A DNA stretch of 64,000 bases, taken from assembly GCF_019956555.1 (NCBI RefSeq), contig NZ_JAHBDQ010000011.1, positions 291,144 through 355,143 on the forward strand. The letters run 5' to 3'. The notes under the pieces were generated by a model. That model saw nothing but the letters and a program-made list of their open reading frames with translations, did not search any database and was not told the origin of the DNA. Of the stretch, positions 1 through 8,676 are shown one piece after another. The position numbers were made by a program, and so were the translations under genes. Every line of letters begins with the position of its first letter. Position 1 is the stretch's first letter. This DNA comes from Pseudomonas sp. A-RE-19 (GTDB lineage: Bacteria; Pseudomonadota; Gammaproteobacteria; Pseudomonadales; Pseudomonadaceae).

Positions 1-1238
1 TTGAAGTTTCCCGAGCCGATGCGCAGGTGAATCTGCTGATGCTCGGTCGCCTCTTCGCGGGTTTCGGCGACGAAGTGCTCCAGCCACGGCTTCAAATCAA
101 GCCGTTGCGGCACGGTTTGCTGGCGGCGGGACAGTTGCAGGACGTTTTCAATTACCCGATTCATTCGCTGAGAGTGGTCTTGAATAATCTGTGTCAGACG
201 CCGATCCGCGCCGTTCAGTTCCTCGGATTCCTGCAGTAACTGGGCGGCATGACTAATGGCGCCCAGTGGATTGCGGATCTCATGGGCAATACCGGCCGTC
301 AGGCGACCGAGGGCGGCGAGTTTCAGTTGCTGGGCCTGTTGAGCGATTTGGGCGAGGTCTTCAAGAAAAACCAGCGTCTGGTGATGCGGGCTTTGGTTCA
401 GGGCAATGAAGCTCGGTTGCAGTTCCAGGCCATTGCTGGCGATTTTCAGGCTTTGCGGGCGCAAAGTCGGATTGTTGAACCATAATTGGAGCCGCTTGAC
501 CAACGGCATCGAATGATCGTCGATCAACTGGCCATCCAGGTTTTCCTGCCCCAGCAAGGTCAAGGCGCTGTGATTGGCCAGTTGCACGCGCCGTTGGTCG
601 TCGAGCACCAGAATGCCCGTTCGCATGCGTTGCAGGATCAGTGCGTTGAGGGCTTCGAGGCCGAGCACTTCGCTGGCCCGCTGCTCGGCCAGGGTTTCGC
701 TGACTTCCAGTCTTCGGATCAAGCCTTGTACCAGCAATGCCGCGGCAAAACACAGGGCGCCGAGGGTGCCGATTTGCAGGTAATCGTTAGGGCTGATGGG
801 GTGGCTGAAGCTCAGAAGGAAGCTCAAACCCACGATGCCGAGGGCACCCACTGCCGCAATCAGCAGGCCGATGCGCCCGCGCAGCAGGGTGTTGCTGATG
901 ACCACCGACACGATCAACAGGTTGCCGATGGCGCTGGGCATGCCGCCAGCGGCATAGAACAGGCCGCATAACAGCAGGACATCGACCAGCGCCAGGCTGA
1001 ATAACTGCGCCGGGCGCCAGGTGTTCTCCAGAAAGACCACCAGCAAGATATTCAGCACCAGGTACAACCAACTGCCGTTGCGCAGCAGATCGTCATCGGC
1101 GAACTTCAGCAATTGGTTGTCCATGTTGCTGGAGATCAACAGAACCAGGGTGATGCCGATGCTTAAGCGGTAGAGGTGATAGAGGCGCAGCAGTCGCTGG
1201 GCCTGTTTGTGGCCGGGACTGGGCGTCTCAGCGATCAC
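1..1238 (-). CDS. pilS: PilS sensor histidine kinase (3' end outside window)
   Basis: Membrane sensor kinase that with PilR controls sigma-54 transcription of the pilin gene pilA. I translated 412 residues from a GTG at 1238; the C-terminal ATPase domain lies beyond base 1. Several hydrophobic segments fill the first 180 residues, followed by a PAS-like region and the H-box GIAHEIRNPLGAISHAAQ, with the phospho-acceptor His near residue 319, the position reported for P. aeruginosa PilS. The GTG start overlaps the end of the upstream small gene and has an AAGG-type ribosome site about 12 bases before it. A later ATG (in SNMDNQ) would cut into the first membrane segment and is less likely. The expected target, a sigma-54 promoter before pilA, is present at 23.5 kb. 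Confidence 0.9.
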   Translation of the reverse strand, partial: MIAETPSPGHKQAQRLLRLYHLYRLSIGITLVLLISSNMDNQLLKFADDDLLRNGSWLYLVLNILLVVFLENTWRPAQLFSLALVDVLLLCGLFYAAGGMPSAIGNLLIVSVVISNTLLRGRIGLLIAAVGALGIVGLSFLLSFSHPISPNDYLQIGTLGALCFAAALLVQGLIRRLEVSETLAEQRASEVLGLEALNALILQRMRTGILVLDDQRRVQLANHSALTLLGQENLDGQLIDDHSMPLVKRLQLWFNNPTLRPQSLKIASNGLELQPSFIALNQSPHHQTLVFLEDLAQIAQQAQQLKLAALGRLTAGIAHEIRNPLGAISHAAQLLQESEELNGADRRLTQIIQDHSQRMNRVIENVLQLSRRQQTVPQRLDLKPWLEHFVAETREEATEHQQIHLRIGSGNF

Positions 1239-1461
1239 TGGAGCCGGGGCCTTGCTCAAGGTGAGCCTGGCTGCAATACCACTGTTGTTGAAGGCTCAGC
1301 GCGCGGTCGCGGGGCAGGTGTACGCCGCAATGAGCACAGCGAACCATGGGCGCAGCGTCTTGCTCGCGCGGCGTGTTGGCGACCGAAGCCGAACCCTTGA
1401 ACTTGCGCCAGAACCATACCGCAGCGGCAATCAGGGCGATCCAGAACAATAAACGAAGCAT
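1228..1461 (-). CDS. PP0621 family small membrane protein with a cysteine motif
   Basis: A 77-residue protein of unknown function, known as a conserved neighbour of pilS in pseudomonads. It has one N-terminal membrane segment (residues 3-18) followed by a soluble part with CAHCG and, some 20 residues on, WYCSQAH, which together look like a small zinc-binding knuckle. Its end overlaps the GTG start of pilS, so the two are probably translated together. No enzymatic role can be read from it; a metal-binding membrane-anchored protein is an inference from the Cys/His pattern only. Confidence 0.75.
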   Translation of the reverse strand: MLRLLFWIALIAAAVWFWRKFKGSASVANTPREQDAAPMVRCAHCGVHLPRDRALSLQQQWYCSQAHLEQGPGSSDR

Positions 1462-1552
1462 GGTGAGCTGCTTTTTGACGAATGAATTGGCAGTTTAGCC
1501 AAGGACGGGTCGGGCGCACAGCGCAATACGTTCAGCCCTGAAATCCGGTAAT

Positions 1553-1582
1553 AAAAAAGGCGCCTCGAAAGGCGCCTTTTCG
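1553..1582. terminator. Bidirectional terminator between bamD and the pilS unit
   Basis: AAAAAAGGCGCC, a four-base loop and GGCGCCTTTT form a short GC hairpin flanked by A on one side and T on the other. On the minus strand it lies just downstream of bamD. Confidence 0.7.
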
Positions 1583-1598
1583 GCACAACACGTCAGCG

Positions 1599-2621
1599 TC
1601 AGTCGAACACGCCGAAGGTCATGTAGCTGAACCACGAGCGGTCGGTGTTGTTGGCTTCGGAATCATGTTCCTCTTCTTTGATCGTATCGCCGTTTTCATC
1701 TTTAGGCTTGAGCTCGCTCGGAATCGCGTCCTTGGCATCCTGGAACTGCTTCTGCACGTCCTGGTTGGCGCGGGTTTCGCCTGGCGGCAGCGGCGGACGG
1801 GATTCGATCAGGCCCAGGGTGGCCTTGCTCAGCCACGAACGGTTGTCGGCTTCGGCCACCGATGGCACGAACTGACCGTCCACCAGGCTTGGGTGGTTCG
1901 GGTAGTTGAGCTTCAGGGTTTCGAGACTGGTCGCGGCCAGTTCGTCCAGGTGCAGACGCTGGTAGGCTTCAGTCATCACCGCCAGGCCGTCACCGACCGA
2001 TGGGGTTTCCTGGAAGTTTTCCACCACGTAACGACCACGGTTCGCGGCGGCGACATAGGCCTGACGGGTCAGGTAATAGTCGGCAACGTGAATCTCGTAG
2101 GAAGCCAGCAGGTTGCGCAGGTAGATCATGCGCTGCTTGGCATCCGGCGAGTAACGGCTGTTCGGGAAGCGGCTGGTCAGCTGGGCGAACTCGTTGTAGG
2201 AGTCGCGAGCGGCACCCGGGTCACGCTTGGTCATGTCCAGCGGCAGGAAGCGCGCCAGCAGGCCGACGTCCTGGTCGAAGGAGGTCAGGCCCTTGAGGTA
2301 GTAGGCGTAATCGACGTTCGGGTGCTGCGGGTGCAGACGAATGAAACGCTCGGCCGCGGACTTGGCAGCCTCAGGCTCGGAGTTCTTGTAGTTGGCGTAG
2401 ATGAGCTCGAGTTGAGCCTGATCGGCATAGCGACCGAACGGATAACGCGACTCCAGGGCCTTCAGCTTGGCTGTGGCGCTGGTGTAGCTATTGTTGTCCA
2501 GATCGTGCTGAGCCTGCTGGTACAGCTCGACTTCGCTCAGGTTTTCGTCTACGACTTCCTTCGATGAGCAAGCAGCGGTCAATGCGAGGATGGCGATCAG
2601 CAGCAGGTGTTTCACTTGCAT
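1599..2621 (-). CDS. bamD: Outer membrane assembly lipoprotein BamD
   Basis: Lipoprotein of the BAM complex that inserts beta-barrel proteins into the outer membrane; known as ComL in Pseudomonas. It is 340 residues long. The start at 2621 gives a lipoprotein signal peptide with lipobox LTAAC and Cys18, followed by TPR-type helices ([30 protein letters not shown]) typical of BamD. The acidic C-terminal tail (residues about 310-330) is longer than in E. coli but usual for pseudomonads. An open frame extends 51 codons upstream but lacks a signal peptide there, so the internal start is preferred. It is divergent from rluD, an arrangement conserved in Pseudomonas. Confidence 0.95.
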   Translation of the reverse strand: MQVKHLLLIAILALTAACSSKEVVDENLSEVELYQQAQHDLDNNSYTSATAKLKALESRYPFGRYADQAQLELIYANYKNSEPEAAKSAAERFIRLHPQHPNVDYAYYLKGLTSFDQDVGLLARFLPLDMTKRDPGAARDSYNEFAQLTSRFPNSRYSPDAKQRMIYLRNLLASYEIHVADYYLTRQAYVAAANRGRYVVENFQETPSVGDGLAVMTEAYQRLHLDELAATSLETLKLNYPNHPSLVDGQFVPSVAEADNRSWLSKATLGLIESRPPLPPGETRANQDVQKQFQDAKDAIPSELKPKDENGDTIKEEEHDSEANNTDRSWFSYMTFGVFD

Positions 2622-2669
2622 GGCGGCTTGCGTCCCTATGACGGCCGCTGTCTTGGGCGGGGCCGTCCT

Positions 2670-2679
2670 GTTATGATGA
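2670..2679 (+). promoter_or_regulatory. Possible extended -10 promoter for rluD
   Basis: TG-T-TATGAT (TATGAT at 2672-2677) is an extended -10 element about 95 bases before rluD in the divergent bamD/rluD gap. No good -35 hexamer is present at 16-18 bases, so this is tentative. Confidence 0.35.
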
Positions 2680-2772
2680 GCGCCCCGTTGAAAAGCCTCG
2701 GGGCAAAAGACGCCGTATTTAACCACAAGCGCGCAGCCGAAACCAAAGGCTGTGCCGACGCCTAGTCTGAGC

Positions 2773-3735
2773 ATGTCCGATAAAATTGAACTTCGCGCAG
2801 AGGTGCCGTCCGAATTGGGCGGCCAACGCCTCGATCAAGTCGCCGCACAATTATTCGCTGAGCACTCGCGCTCGCGCCTTTCCGCCTGGATCAAAGACGG
2901 CCGCCTGACTGTGGATGGGGCGGTTATCCGCCCGCGAGACATCGTTCATGGTGGCGCCATTCTTGAGCTTACCGCCGAGCAGGAAGCTCAGGGCGAATGG
3001 ATCGCTCAAGACATTGCCCTGGACATCGTCTATGAAGACGACGACATCCTGGTGATCAACAAGCCTGCGGGCCTGGTGGTGCATCCTGCCGCCGGTCACG
3101 CCGATGGCACCTTGCTCAACGCCTTGCTGCACCACGTGCCGGACATCATCAATGTGCCCCGCGCCGGTATCGTTCATCGCCTCGACAAGGACACCACTGG
3201 TCTGATGGTGGTGGCCAAGACCATTCAGGCGCAGACACAGCTTGTCACGCAATTGCAGAGCCGTAGCGTCAGCCGGATCTACGAATGCATCGTGATCGGG
3301 GTGGTGACGGCCGGCGGCAAGATCAACGCGCCGATCGGTCGTCACGGCCAGCAACGCCAGCGCATGGCCGTGATGGAAGGTGGCAAGCAAGCCGTCAGCC
3401 ATTACCGCGTGCTCGAGCGTTTCCGCTCCCACACTCATGTGCGGGTGAAGCTGGAAACCGGTCGTACTCACCAGATTCGCGTGCACATGGCGCACATCAA
3501 CTACCCGTTGGTCGGAGATCCTGCCTACGGCGGTCGTTTCCGTATTCCGCCGGCCGCCAGTGTGACCATGGTCGAGTCCCTGAAGAATTTCCCGCGTCAG
3601 GCGCTGCATGCGCGGTTCCTGGAGCTGGACCATCCGACCACCGGTAAACGCATGAGCTGGGAATCGCCACTGCCCGACGACTTCGTCTGGTTGCTGTCGC
3701 TGCTCAAGCAAGACCGCGAGGCGTTCATCGGATGA
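2773..3735 (+). CDS. rluD: 23S rRNA pseudouridine synthase RluD
   Basis: Converts uridines 1911, 1915 and 1917 of 23S rRNA helix 69 to pseudouridine. The 320-residue protein has an N-terminal S4 RNA-binding domain ([14 protein letters not shown] through VRPRD-like region, residues 10-75) and the RluA-type catalytic domain with the signature [17 protein letters not shown], containing the catalytic Asp. [12 protein letters not shown] later in the domain is the second family motif. The start at 2773 ([17 protein letters not shown]) matches the family; an in-frame ATG seven codons earlier is less likely. It overlaps pgeF by four bases. Confidence 0.95.
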   Translation: MSDKIELRAEVPSELGGQRLDQVAAQLFAEHSRSRLSAWIKDGRLTVDGAVIRPRDIVHGGAILELTAEQEAQGEWIAQDIALDIVYEDDDILVINKPAGLVVHPAAGHADGTLLNALLHHVPDIINVPRAGIVHRLDKDTTGLMVVAKTIQAQTQLVTQLQSRSVSRIYECIVIGVVTAGGKINAPIGRHGQQRQRMAVMEGGKQAVSHYRVLERFRSHTHVRVKLETGRTHQIRVHMAHINYPLVGDPAYGGRFRIPPAASVTMVESLKNFPRQALHARFLELDHPTTGKRMSWESPLPDDFVWLLSLLKQDREAFIG

Positions 3736-4457
3736 GTGACTGGCTGATTCCCGACTGGCCTGCGCCTGCCGGGGTGAAAGCCTGCGTCACCACCCGTGCG
3801 GGCGGCGTCAGTCTGGCGCCGTTCGACAGCCTCAACCTGGGCGATCATGTCGACGACAGCCCCGAAGCTGTCGCCGAAAACCGCCGTCGCCTCACCGATC
3901 ACTTCGCTATTCAGCCCGCCTGGTTAAAGCAGGTTCACGGCATTGTCGTGGCCCATGCTGACCCAGGCATTACGGCCACCGCTGACGCCAGCTGGACGAC
4001 AACACCCGGAATCGCCTGCGCGGCGATGACCGCCGATTGTTTGCCCGCGCTGTTTTGCGACCGTGCCGGCACCCGCGTTGCGGCAGCCCATGCCGGTTGG
4101 CGCGGATTGGCAGCGGGTGTGCTCGAAGCAACCCTCGACAGTCTGGCCGTGCCACCTGCCGAAGTGCTGGTCTGGCTCGGCCCGGCCATTGGCCCACAAG
4201 CCTTTGAAGTCGGCCCGGAAGTGCGCGAAACCTTCGTCCAGCAATTGCCTGAAGCCGCCAAAGCCTTTGTGCCGAGCCAGAATGCCGGCAAGTTCATGGC
4301 CGACATCTATGAGCTGGCGCGTTTGCGTCTGGCCGCTCGCGGTGTAACGGCTGTCTACGGCGGCGGGTTCTGCACCGTGAACGATCCACGTTTCTTTTCT
4401 TACCGCCGCAGTCCACGCACCGGCCGGTTTGCCTCTTTAGTCTGGATCGAACGCTAG
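3732..4457 (+). CDS. pgeF: Peptidoglycan editing factor PgeF (multicopper oxidase/laccase-domain family, YfiH)
   Basis: Family known for hydrolysing wrongly incorporated amino acids in peptidoglycan precursors and once annotated as polyphenol oxidase or laccase. The 241-residue protein carries the family motifs KQVHG, AMTADCLPALFCD and AAHAGWRGLAAG, which hold the Cys and His residues of the metal site, and ends with CTVNDPRFFSYRRS. Its ATG overlaps the rluD stop (ATGA), so translation is coupled. Pairing with rluD is common in gammaproteobacteria. Confidence 0.9.
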   Translation: MSDWLIPDWPAPAGVKACVTTRAGGVSLAPFDSLNLGDHVDDSPEAVAENRRRLTDHFAIQPAWLKQVHGIVVAHADPGITATADASWTTTPGIACAAMTADCLPALFCDRAGTRVAAAHAGWRGLAAGVLEATLDSLAVPPAEVLVWLGPAIGPQAFEVGPEVRETFVQQLPEAAKAFVPSQNAGKFMADIYELARLRLAARGVTAVYGGGFCTVNDPRFFSYRRSPRTGRFASLVWIER

Positions 4458-4487
4458 ACTTCTCTGATCTACATCAACTGTACGACG

Positions 4488-4515
4488 CTTGAATCTTCCA
4501 GAATCGACCACATCT
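4488..4515 (+). promoter_or_regulatory. Sigma-32 (heat-shock) promoter of clpB
   Basis: CTTGAAT at 4488-4494, a 13-base spacer and CCACATCT at 4508-4515 match the RpoH consensus CTTGAAA-N13/14-CCCCATNT at 13 of 15 positions. It lies 72 bases before the clpB start, as expected for a heat-shock chaperone. Confidence 0.75.
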
Positions 4516-4586
4516 AGTGAGGTATCTGGCAGGCTTCTTCATTCAGGATGTTTATAGGTCCGGCCTGCTCAAAAGGAAGGTGACCC

Positions 4587-7151
4587 ATGCGTATAGACCG
4601 TTTAACCAGCAAGTTGCAGTTAGCCTTGTCCGACGCCCAATCCCTGGCCGTCGGCCTCGATCATCCGGCCATTGAACCGGCGCATTTGATGCAGGCCATG
4701 CTTGAGCAACAGGGTGGTTCGATCAAACCCCTGCTGATGCAGGTGGGTTTCGACGTCAACAGCCTGCGTAAAGAGCTGACCAAAGCACTCGATCAGCTAC
4801 CGAAAATCCAGAATCCCACCGGCGATGTGAACATGTCGCAGGATCTGGCGCGCCTGCTCAATCAGGCCGATCGTCTGGCCCAGCAGAAGGGCGACCAGTT
4901 CATCTCCAGCGAACTGGTGCTGCTCGCCGCGATGGACGAGAACAGCAAGCTCGGCAAATTGTTGCTGGGCCAGGGCGTGAGCAAGAAAGCCCTGGAAAAC
5001 GCGATCAACAACCTGCGTGGCGGTGAGGCAGTCAATGATGCCAACCACGAAGAATCACGCCAGGCACTGGACAAGTACACCATCGACCTGACCAAGCGCG
5101 CCGAAGAGGGCAAGCTCGATCCGGTGATTGGCCGTGACGACGAAATTCGCCGCACCATTCAGGTCCTGCAACGCCGCACCAAGAACAACCCGGTGCTGAT
5201 CGGTGAACCTGGGGTGGGTAAAACCGCCATCGCCGAAGGTCTGGCCCAGCGCATCATCAACGGCGAAGTGCCGGATGGCCTGAGAGGCAAGCGCCTGCTG
5301 TCTCTGGACATGGGGGCGCTGATTGCCGGCGCCAAATACCGCGGCGAGTTTGAAGAACGCCTCAAGTCTCTGCTCAACGAACTGTCCAAGCAGGAAGGGC
5401 AGATCATTCTGTTCATCGACGAACTGCACACCATGGTCGGCGCCGGTAAAGGCGAAGGCTCGATGGACGCTGGCAACATGCTCAAACCGGCATTGGCCCG
5501 CGGTGAGCTGCACTGCGTCGGCGCGACCACGCTTAACGAGTATCGCCAATATATAGAGAAGGACGCGGCCCTCGAGCGGCGCTTCCAGAAAGTCCTGGTG
5601 GATGAGCCGAGTGAAGAAGACACCATCGCCATCCTGCGTGGCTTGAAAGAACGTTACGAGGTTCACCACAAGGTGGCGATCACCGACGGCGCAATCATCG
5701 CCGCGGCCAAGCTCAGTCATCGCTACATCACCGACCGTCAGTTGCCGGACAAGGCCATCGACCTGATCGACGAAGCCGCCAGCCGCATCCGCATGGAGAT
5801 CGACTCCAAGCCGGAAGTGCTGGACCGTCTGGAGCGTCGTCTGATTCAGCTGAAGGTGGAATCCCAGGCGCTGAAGAAAGAAAGCGACGACGCGGCGAAG
5901 AAACGTCTGGAAAAACTGCAGGAAGAAATCGCTCGTCACGAGCGTGAATATTCGGACCTCGAAGAAATCTGGAACTCGGAGAAAGCCGAAGTACAGGGTT
6001 CTGCGCAGATCCAGCAGAAAATCGAACAGTCTCGTCAGGAACTGGAAGCCGCGCGCCGTAAAGGCGACCTGAATCGCATGGCCGAGCTGCAATACGGGGT
6101 GATCCCGGACCTGGAGCGCAGCCTGCAAATGGTCGACCAGCACGGCAAAAGCGAAAACCAGTTGCTGCGCAGCAAGGTGACTGAAGAAGAGATCGCTGAG
6201 GTCGTGTCGAAGTGGACCGGCATTCCGGTGTCGAAAATGCTCGAAGGCGAGCGCGAAAAGCTGATGAAGATGGAAAGCCTGTTACACCAACGTGTGATCG
6301 GCCAGGACGAAGCGGTGATCGCGGTCTCCAACGCGGTGCGGCGTTCCCGCGCCGGGTTGTCCGACCCGAATCGCCCGAGCGGCTCGTTCATGTTCCTCGG
6401 CCCGACCGGTGTCGGTAAAACCGAGTTGTGCAAGGCGCTGGCCGAGTTCCTGTTCGATACCGAAGAGGCGATGGTGCGGATCGACATGTCCGAGTTCATG
6501 GAGAAACATTCCGTTGCTCGCTTGATCGGCGCGCCACCAGGCTATGTAGGGTATGAAGAGGGCGGTTACCTGACCGAGGCAGTGCGTCGCAAGCCTTACT
6601 CGGTAATCCTCCTGGACGAGGTCGAGAAGGCCCACCCGGACGTCTTCAACATCTTGCTGCAAGTGCTTGAAGATGGCCGCTTGACCGACAGCCATGGCCG
6701 TACGGTGGATTTCAAAAATACCGTGATCGTCATGACTTCCAACCTGGGGTCGGTGCAGATCCAGGAACTGGTCGGTGATCGTGAGGCGCAACGCGCGGCG
6801 GTGATGGATGCGATTTCCACGCACTTCCGGCCGGAGTTCATCAACCGGGTCGATGAAGTGGTGATCTTTGAGCCGTTGGCTCGGGATCAGATCGCCGGCA
6901 TTACCGAGATCCAGTTGGGTCGCCTGCGTAGCCGCCTGACAGAGCGCGAGCTGAAGCTTGAGCTGAGTCCGGAGGCGATGGATAAGCTGATCGCTGTCGG
7001 TTACGACCCGGTATACGGCGCACGGCCGCTCAAACGAGCGATCCAGCGCTGGATCGAGAACCCGCTGGCGCAGCTGATTCTGTCGGGTCGGTTCATGCCC
7101 GGCGATACCGCCAAAGGTGTCGTGGAAAACGACGAAATCGTTTTCGTCTGA
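4587..7151 (+). CDS. clpB: ATP-dependent disaggregase ClpB
   Basis: Hsp100 AAA+ chaperone that extracts proteins from aggregates together with DnaK. The 854 residues show the full domain order: Clp N-domain (1-145), first AAA domain with Walker A GEPGVGKT at 206-213 and Walker B ILFIDELH, the charged coiled-coil M domain (about 410-530, [17 protein letters not shown]), and second AAA domain with GPTGVGKT near 605-612 and a closing [18 protein letters not shown] ribosome site AAAGGAAGG precedes the ATG. Length matches the family. The upstream heat-shock promoter agrees with the function. Confidence 0.98.
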   Translation: MRIDRLTSKLQLALSDAQSLAVGLDHPAIEPAHLMQAMLEQQGGSIKPLLMQVGFDVNSLRKELTKALDQLPKIQNPTGDVNMSQDLARLLNQADRLAQQKGDQFISSELVLLAAMDENSKLGKLLLGQGVSKKALENAINNLRGGEAVNDANHEESRQALDKYTIDLTKRAEEGKLDPVIGRDDEIRRTIQVLQRRTKNNPVLIGEPGVGKTAIAEGLAQRIINGEVPDGLRGKRLLSLDMGALIAGAKYRGEFEERLKSLLNELSKQEGQIILFIDELHTMVGAGKGEGSMDAGNMLKPALARGELHCVGATTLNEYRQYIEKDAALERRFQKVLVDEPSEEDTIAILRGLKERYEVHHKVAITDGAIIAAAKLSHRYITDRQLPDKAIDLIDEAASRIRMEIDSKPEVLDRLERRLIQLKVESQALKKESDDAAKKRLEKLQEEIARHEREYSDLEEIWNSEKAEVQGSAQIQQKIEQSRQELEAARRKGDLNRMAELQYGVIPDLERSLQMVDQHGKSENQLLRSKVTEEEIAEVVSKWTGIPVSKMLEGEREKLMKMESLLHQRVIGQDEAVIAVSNAVRRSRAGLSDPNRPSGSFMFLGPTGVGKTELCKALAEFLFDTEEAMVRIDMSEFMEKHSVARLIGAPPGYVGYEEGGYLTEAVRRKPYSVILLDEVEKAHPDVFNILLQVLEDGRLTDSHGRTVDFKNTVIVMTSNLGSVQIQELVGDREAQRAAVMDAISTHFRPEFINRVDEVVIFEPLARDQIAGITEIQLGRLRSRLTERELKLELSPEAMDKLIAVGYDPVYGARPLKRAIQRWIENPLAQLILSGRFMPGDTAKGVVENDEIVFV

Positions 7152-7177
7152 CGCTAGGCGGCAGTGCAATAAAAGAG

Positions 7178-7203
7178 GGCCTCGCATCGCGAGGCCTTTT
7201 TTT
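7178..7203 (+). terminator. clpB terminator
   Basis: An eight-base stem GGCCTCGC / GCGAGGCC with a three-base loop is followed by seven T residues, 27 bases after the clpB stop codon. Confidence 0.9.
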
Positions 7204-7336
7204 CGCCAGGCTGTTGAACTCAAAGGAAAAGGCTTGTAAAGTGCGCCCCGCAGTAAGTCACCCCAAGGGTTTCCGCTCCCCAAGCAGGAATCTGAAAATA
7301 AGTTGCAAATCATTGTCTTGAAAGCAATTTAGGGGG

Positions 7337-7364
7337 TTGACAGAGGTGTTGAAGATTGTAGAAT
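7337..7364 (+). promoter_or_regulatory. Promoter of the tRNA cluster
   Basis: TTGACA (7337-7342), a 16-base spacer and TAGAAT (7359-7364) followed by a GC-rich discriminator (AGCGCGCC) form a stable-RNA type promoter, about 90 bases before tRNA-Asn. The -35, -10 and 16-base spacing are the same as in the rRNA promoters at the end of the window. The rest of the 7204-7452 gap holds no gene that I can see. Confidence 0.8.
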
Positions 7365-7452
7365 AGCGCGCCTCAGACACACGAACGCAGCGATGCGAAC
7401 GAGTCGAAGAGAACGCAGTAAAGCTTCACTGTTGTAAATTGAAATATGTAGT

Positions 7453-7528
7453 TCCGTGATAGCTCAGTCGGTAGAGCAAATGACTGTTAATCATTGGGTC
7501 CCAGGTTCGAGTCCTGGTCACGGAGCCA
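7453..7528 (+). tRNA. tRNA-Asn (GTT)
   Basis: A complete cloverleaf of 76 bases: acceptor arm TCCGTGA pairs with TCACGGA, the anticodon loop reads CTGTTAA with anticodon GTT, the T loop is GGTTCGAGTCC, and the 3' CCA is encoded. Confidence 0.97.
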
Positions 7529-7537
7529 ATTTCAAAC

Positions 7538-7614
7538 CGGGGTATAGCGCAGTCCGGTAGCGCGCCTGCTTTGGGAGCAGGATGTCAGGAGTTCGAATCC
7601 CCTTACCCCGACCA
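7538..7614 (+). tRNA. tRNA-Pro (TGG), first copy
   Basis: 77 bases with acceptor CGGGGTA / TACCCCG, anticodon stem CCTGC-TTTGGGA-GCAGG (anticodon TGG) and encoded CCA. It is identical over its full length to the copy at 7792-7868. Confidence 0.97.
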
Positions 7615-7619
7615 TTTTT

Positions 7620-7695
7620 GGGTCGTTAGCTCAGTTGGTAGAGCAGTTGGCTTTTAACCAATTGGTCGTAGGTTCGAATCCCACACGACCCACCA
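7620..7695 (+). tRNA. tRNA-Lys (TTT)
   Basis: 76 bases; acceptor GGGTCGT pairs with ACGACCC, anticodon loop CTTTTAA gives anticodon TTT, T loop GGTTCGAATCC, encoded CCA. It lies five bases after the first tRNA-Pro and is surely co-transcribed with it. Confidence 0.97.
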
Positions 7696-7761
7696 TTTTT
7701 GAAACCAGTTAACGCTGGAATCGAATCTTAAGATCAGAGGCCAAAAGCGCTGATCGAAGAA

Positions 7762-7789
7762 GGCGCCTTTCAAAGGGTGCCTTTTTTTT
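7762..7789 (+). terminator. Terminator after tRNA-Lys
   Basis: GGCGCCTTT / AAAGGGTGCC (with G-U pairs) is followed by eight T residues. It ends only two bases before the second tRNA-Pro begins. Confidence 0.75.
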
Positions 7790-7791
7790 AC

Positions 7792-7868
7792 CGGGGTATA
7801 GCGCAGTCCGGTAGCGCGCCTGCTTTGGGAGCAGGATGTCAGGAGTTCGAATCCCCTTACCCCGACCA
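7792..7868 (+). tRNA. tRNA-Pro (TGG), second copy
   Basis: An exact 77-base duplicate of the tRNA-Pro at 7538-7614, with every cloverleaf element and the CCA end intact. It starts right after the T run of an intrinsic terminator, so it can only be expressed by read-through or from a promoter hidden in the terminator region; no TTGACA/TAGAAT promoter is visible directly upstream. Confidence 0.95.
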
Positions 7869-7876
7869 TATTAAAA

Positions 7877-7909
7877 ATCCTCGTATCGAAAGATACGGGG
7901 ATTTTTTTT
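7877..7909 (+). terminator. Terminator after second tRNA-Pro
   Basis: ATCCTCGTATC, loop GAAA, GATACGGGGAT and then eight T residues. Confidence 0.88.
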
Positions 7910-7972
7910 GTCCGCCGTAAATGCAATAAGCCCCGCTTCTCGATGGAGAAGCAGGGCCTGGTCTTGAGAGAC

Positions 7973-8374
7973 TTAGCTATTGTCTTTCAGGTGCTCGAAC
8001 AAGCCCTTCGGCATTTTTTTGCCATTGGCTTCGTAGTTCGCTTTCACGTTATTGAAAGCCTCTTGTTCGTCGATTTGACCGTCATGGTTGGTGTCGATCT
8101 TGTCGAAGTCGGCCTTGGGGGCCACTTTCAGGAATTCCGCGCGGGATACTTTGCCGTCCCCATCGGTATCGGTTTTGGCCATTGAGGCATCACCGCATTT
8201 GCCTTCGCCACATTTACCTTCAGGCGTCTTCACGGCCTGTTCAGCCGAGGCCAGCAGGTAGCCCTGAGTCAGAGGCTGCGAAGCGAATACGGAACCGGAC
8301 AACATCATGCCACCGGCCAGGACAGCGCCGAGCAGGCCAACGGTGTTTTTGCTGAGAGTAGTGGTACGGGACAT
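7973..8374 (-). CDS. Secreted EF-hand protein with HvfA-type EGKCG motifs
   Basis: A 133-residue exported protein. Residues 1-32 are a Sec signal peptide (SRTTTLSKN, hydrophobic GLLGAVLAGGMMLSG, cleavage after VFA). Then comes PEGKCGEGKCGD (about 54-64), the tandem EGKCG motif that marks HvfA/bufferin-type precursors whose cysteines are converted to oxazolone/thioamide groups by DUF692 (MNIO) enzymes, and two EF-hand loops, DTDGDGKVSRAEF and DTNHDGQIDEQEAF. The start at 8374 has the ribosome site AGGAGA; a longer open frame upstream has no signal peptide. The modifying enzyme and its partner (hvfB, hvfC) are not adjacent on either side. Calcium binding and modified-cysteine metal binding are inferences from these motifs. 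Confidence 0.75.
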   Translation of the reverse strand: MSRTTTLSKNTVGLLGAVLAGGMMLSGSVFASQPLTQGYLLASAEQAVKTPEGKCGEGKCGDASMAKTDTDGDGKVSRAEFLKVAPKADFDKIDTNHDGQIDEQEAFNNVKANYEANGKKMPKGLFEHLKDNS

Positions 8375-8597
8375 TACAAATCTCCTGGGTTGCACGACAC
8401 AACCGCTCGATGAAGGACGCCACGCAAGTGCGGCGATGACCGAAGCAGGCAGTGCCTTGCTCGGGTGTGGCCATTTAGCGGGCATGGTGTATCGCTACTG
8501 TGTCGCGCAAGGGGGGCTTTGTAAGTGAAGGGATGGAATCAGTGGGGAGATACAGTGAGACACAGAAGTGTCTGGAAGTTGGACCGAGGCGGGCTTA

Positions 8598-8651
8598 GCG
8601 GGCAAGCCTCGCTCCCACAGATCCGCTGTAGGAGCGAGGCTTGCCCGCGAA
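8598..8651. repeat. REP pair (CCTCGCTCC / GGAGCGAGG class)
   Basis: GCGGGCAAGCCTCGCTCCCACA, eight bases, then its near-complement TGTAGGAGCGAGGCTTGCCCGC. This is one of two REP families in the window; the other copy of this class is at 29374. The 8375-8676 gap otherwise shows no gene. Confidence 0.85.
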
Positions 8652-8676
8652 GAGGCCCTGAATAACGCCGAAAATC

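Noticed and set aside
7654..7926. Open frame on the minus strand across tRNA-Lys and tRNA-Pro
   Set aside because: It is antisense to tRNA genes and encodes the familiar spurious peptide of that kind; not a gene.
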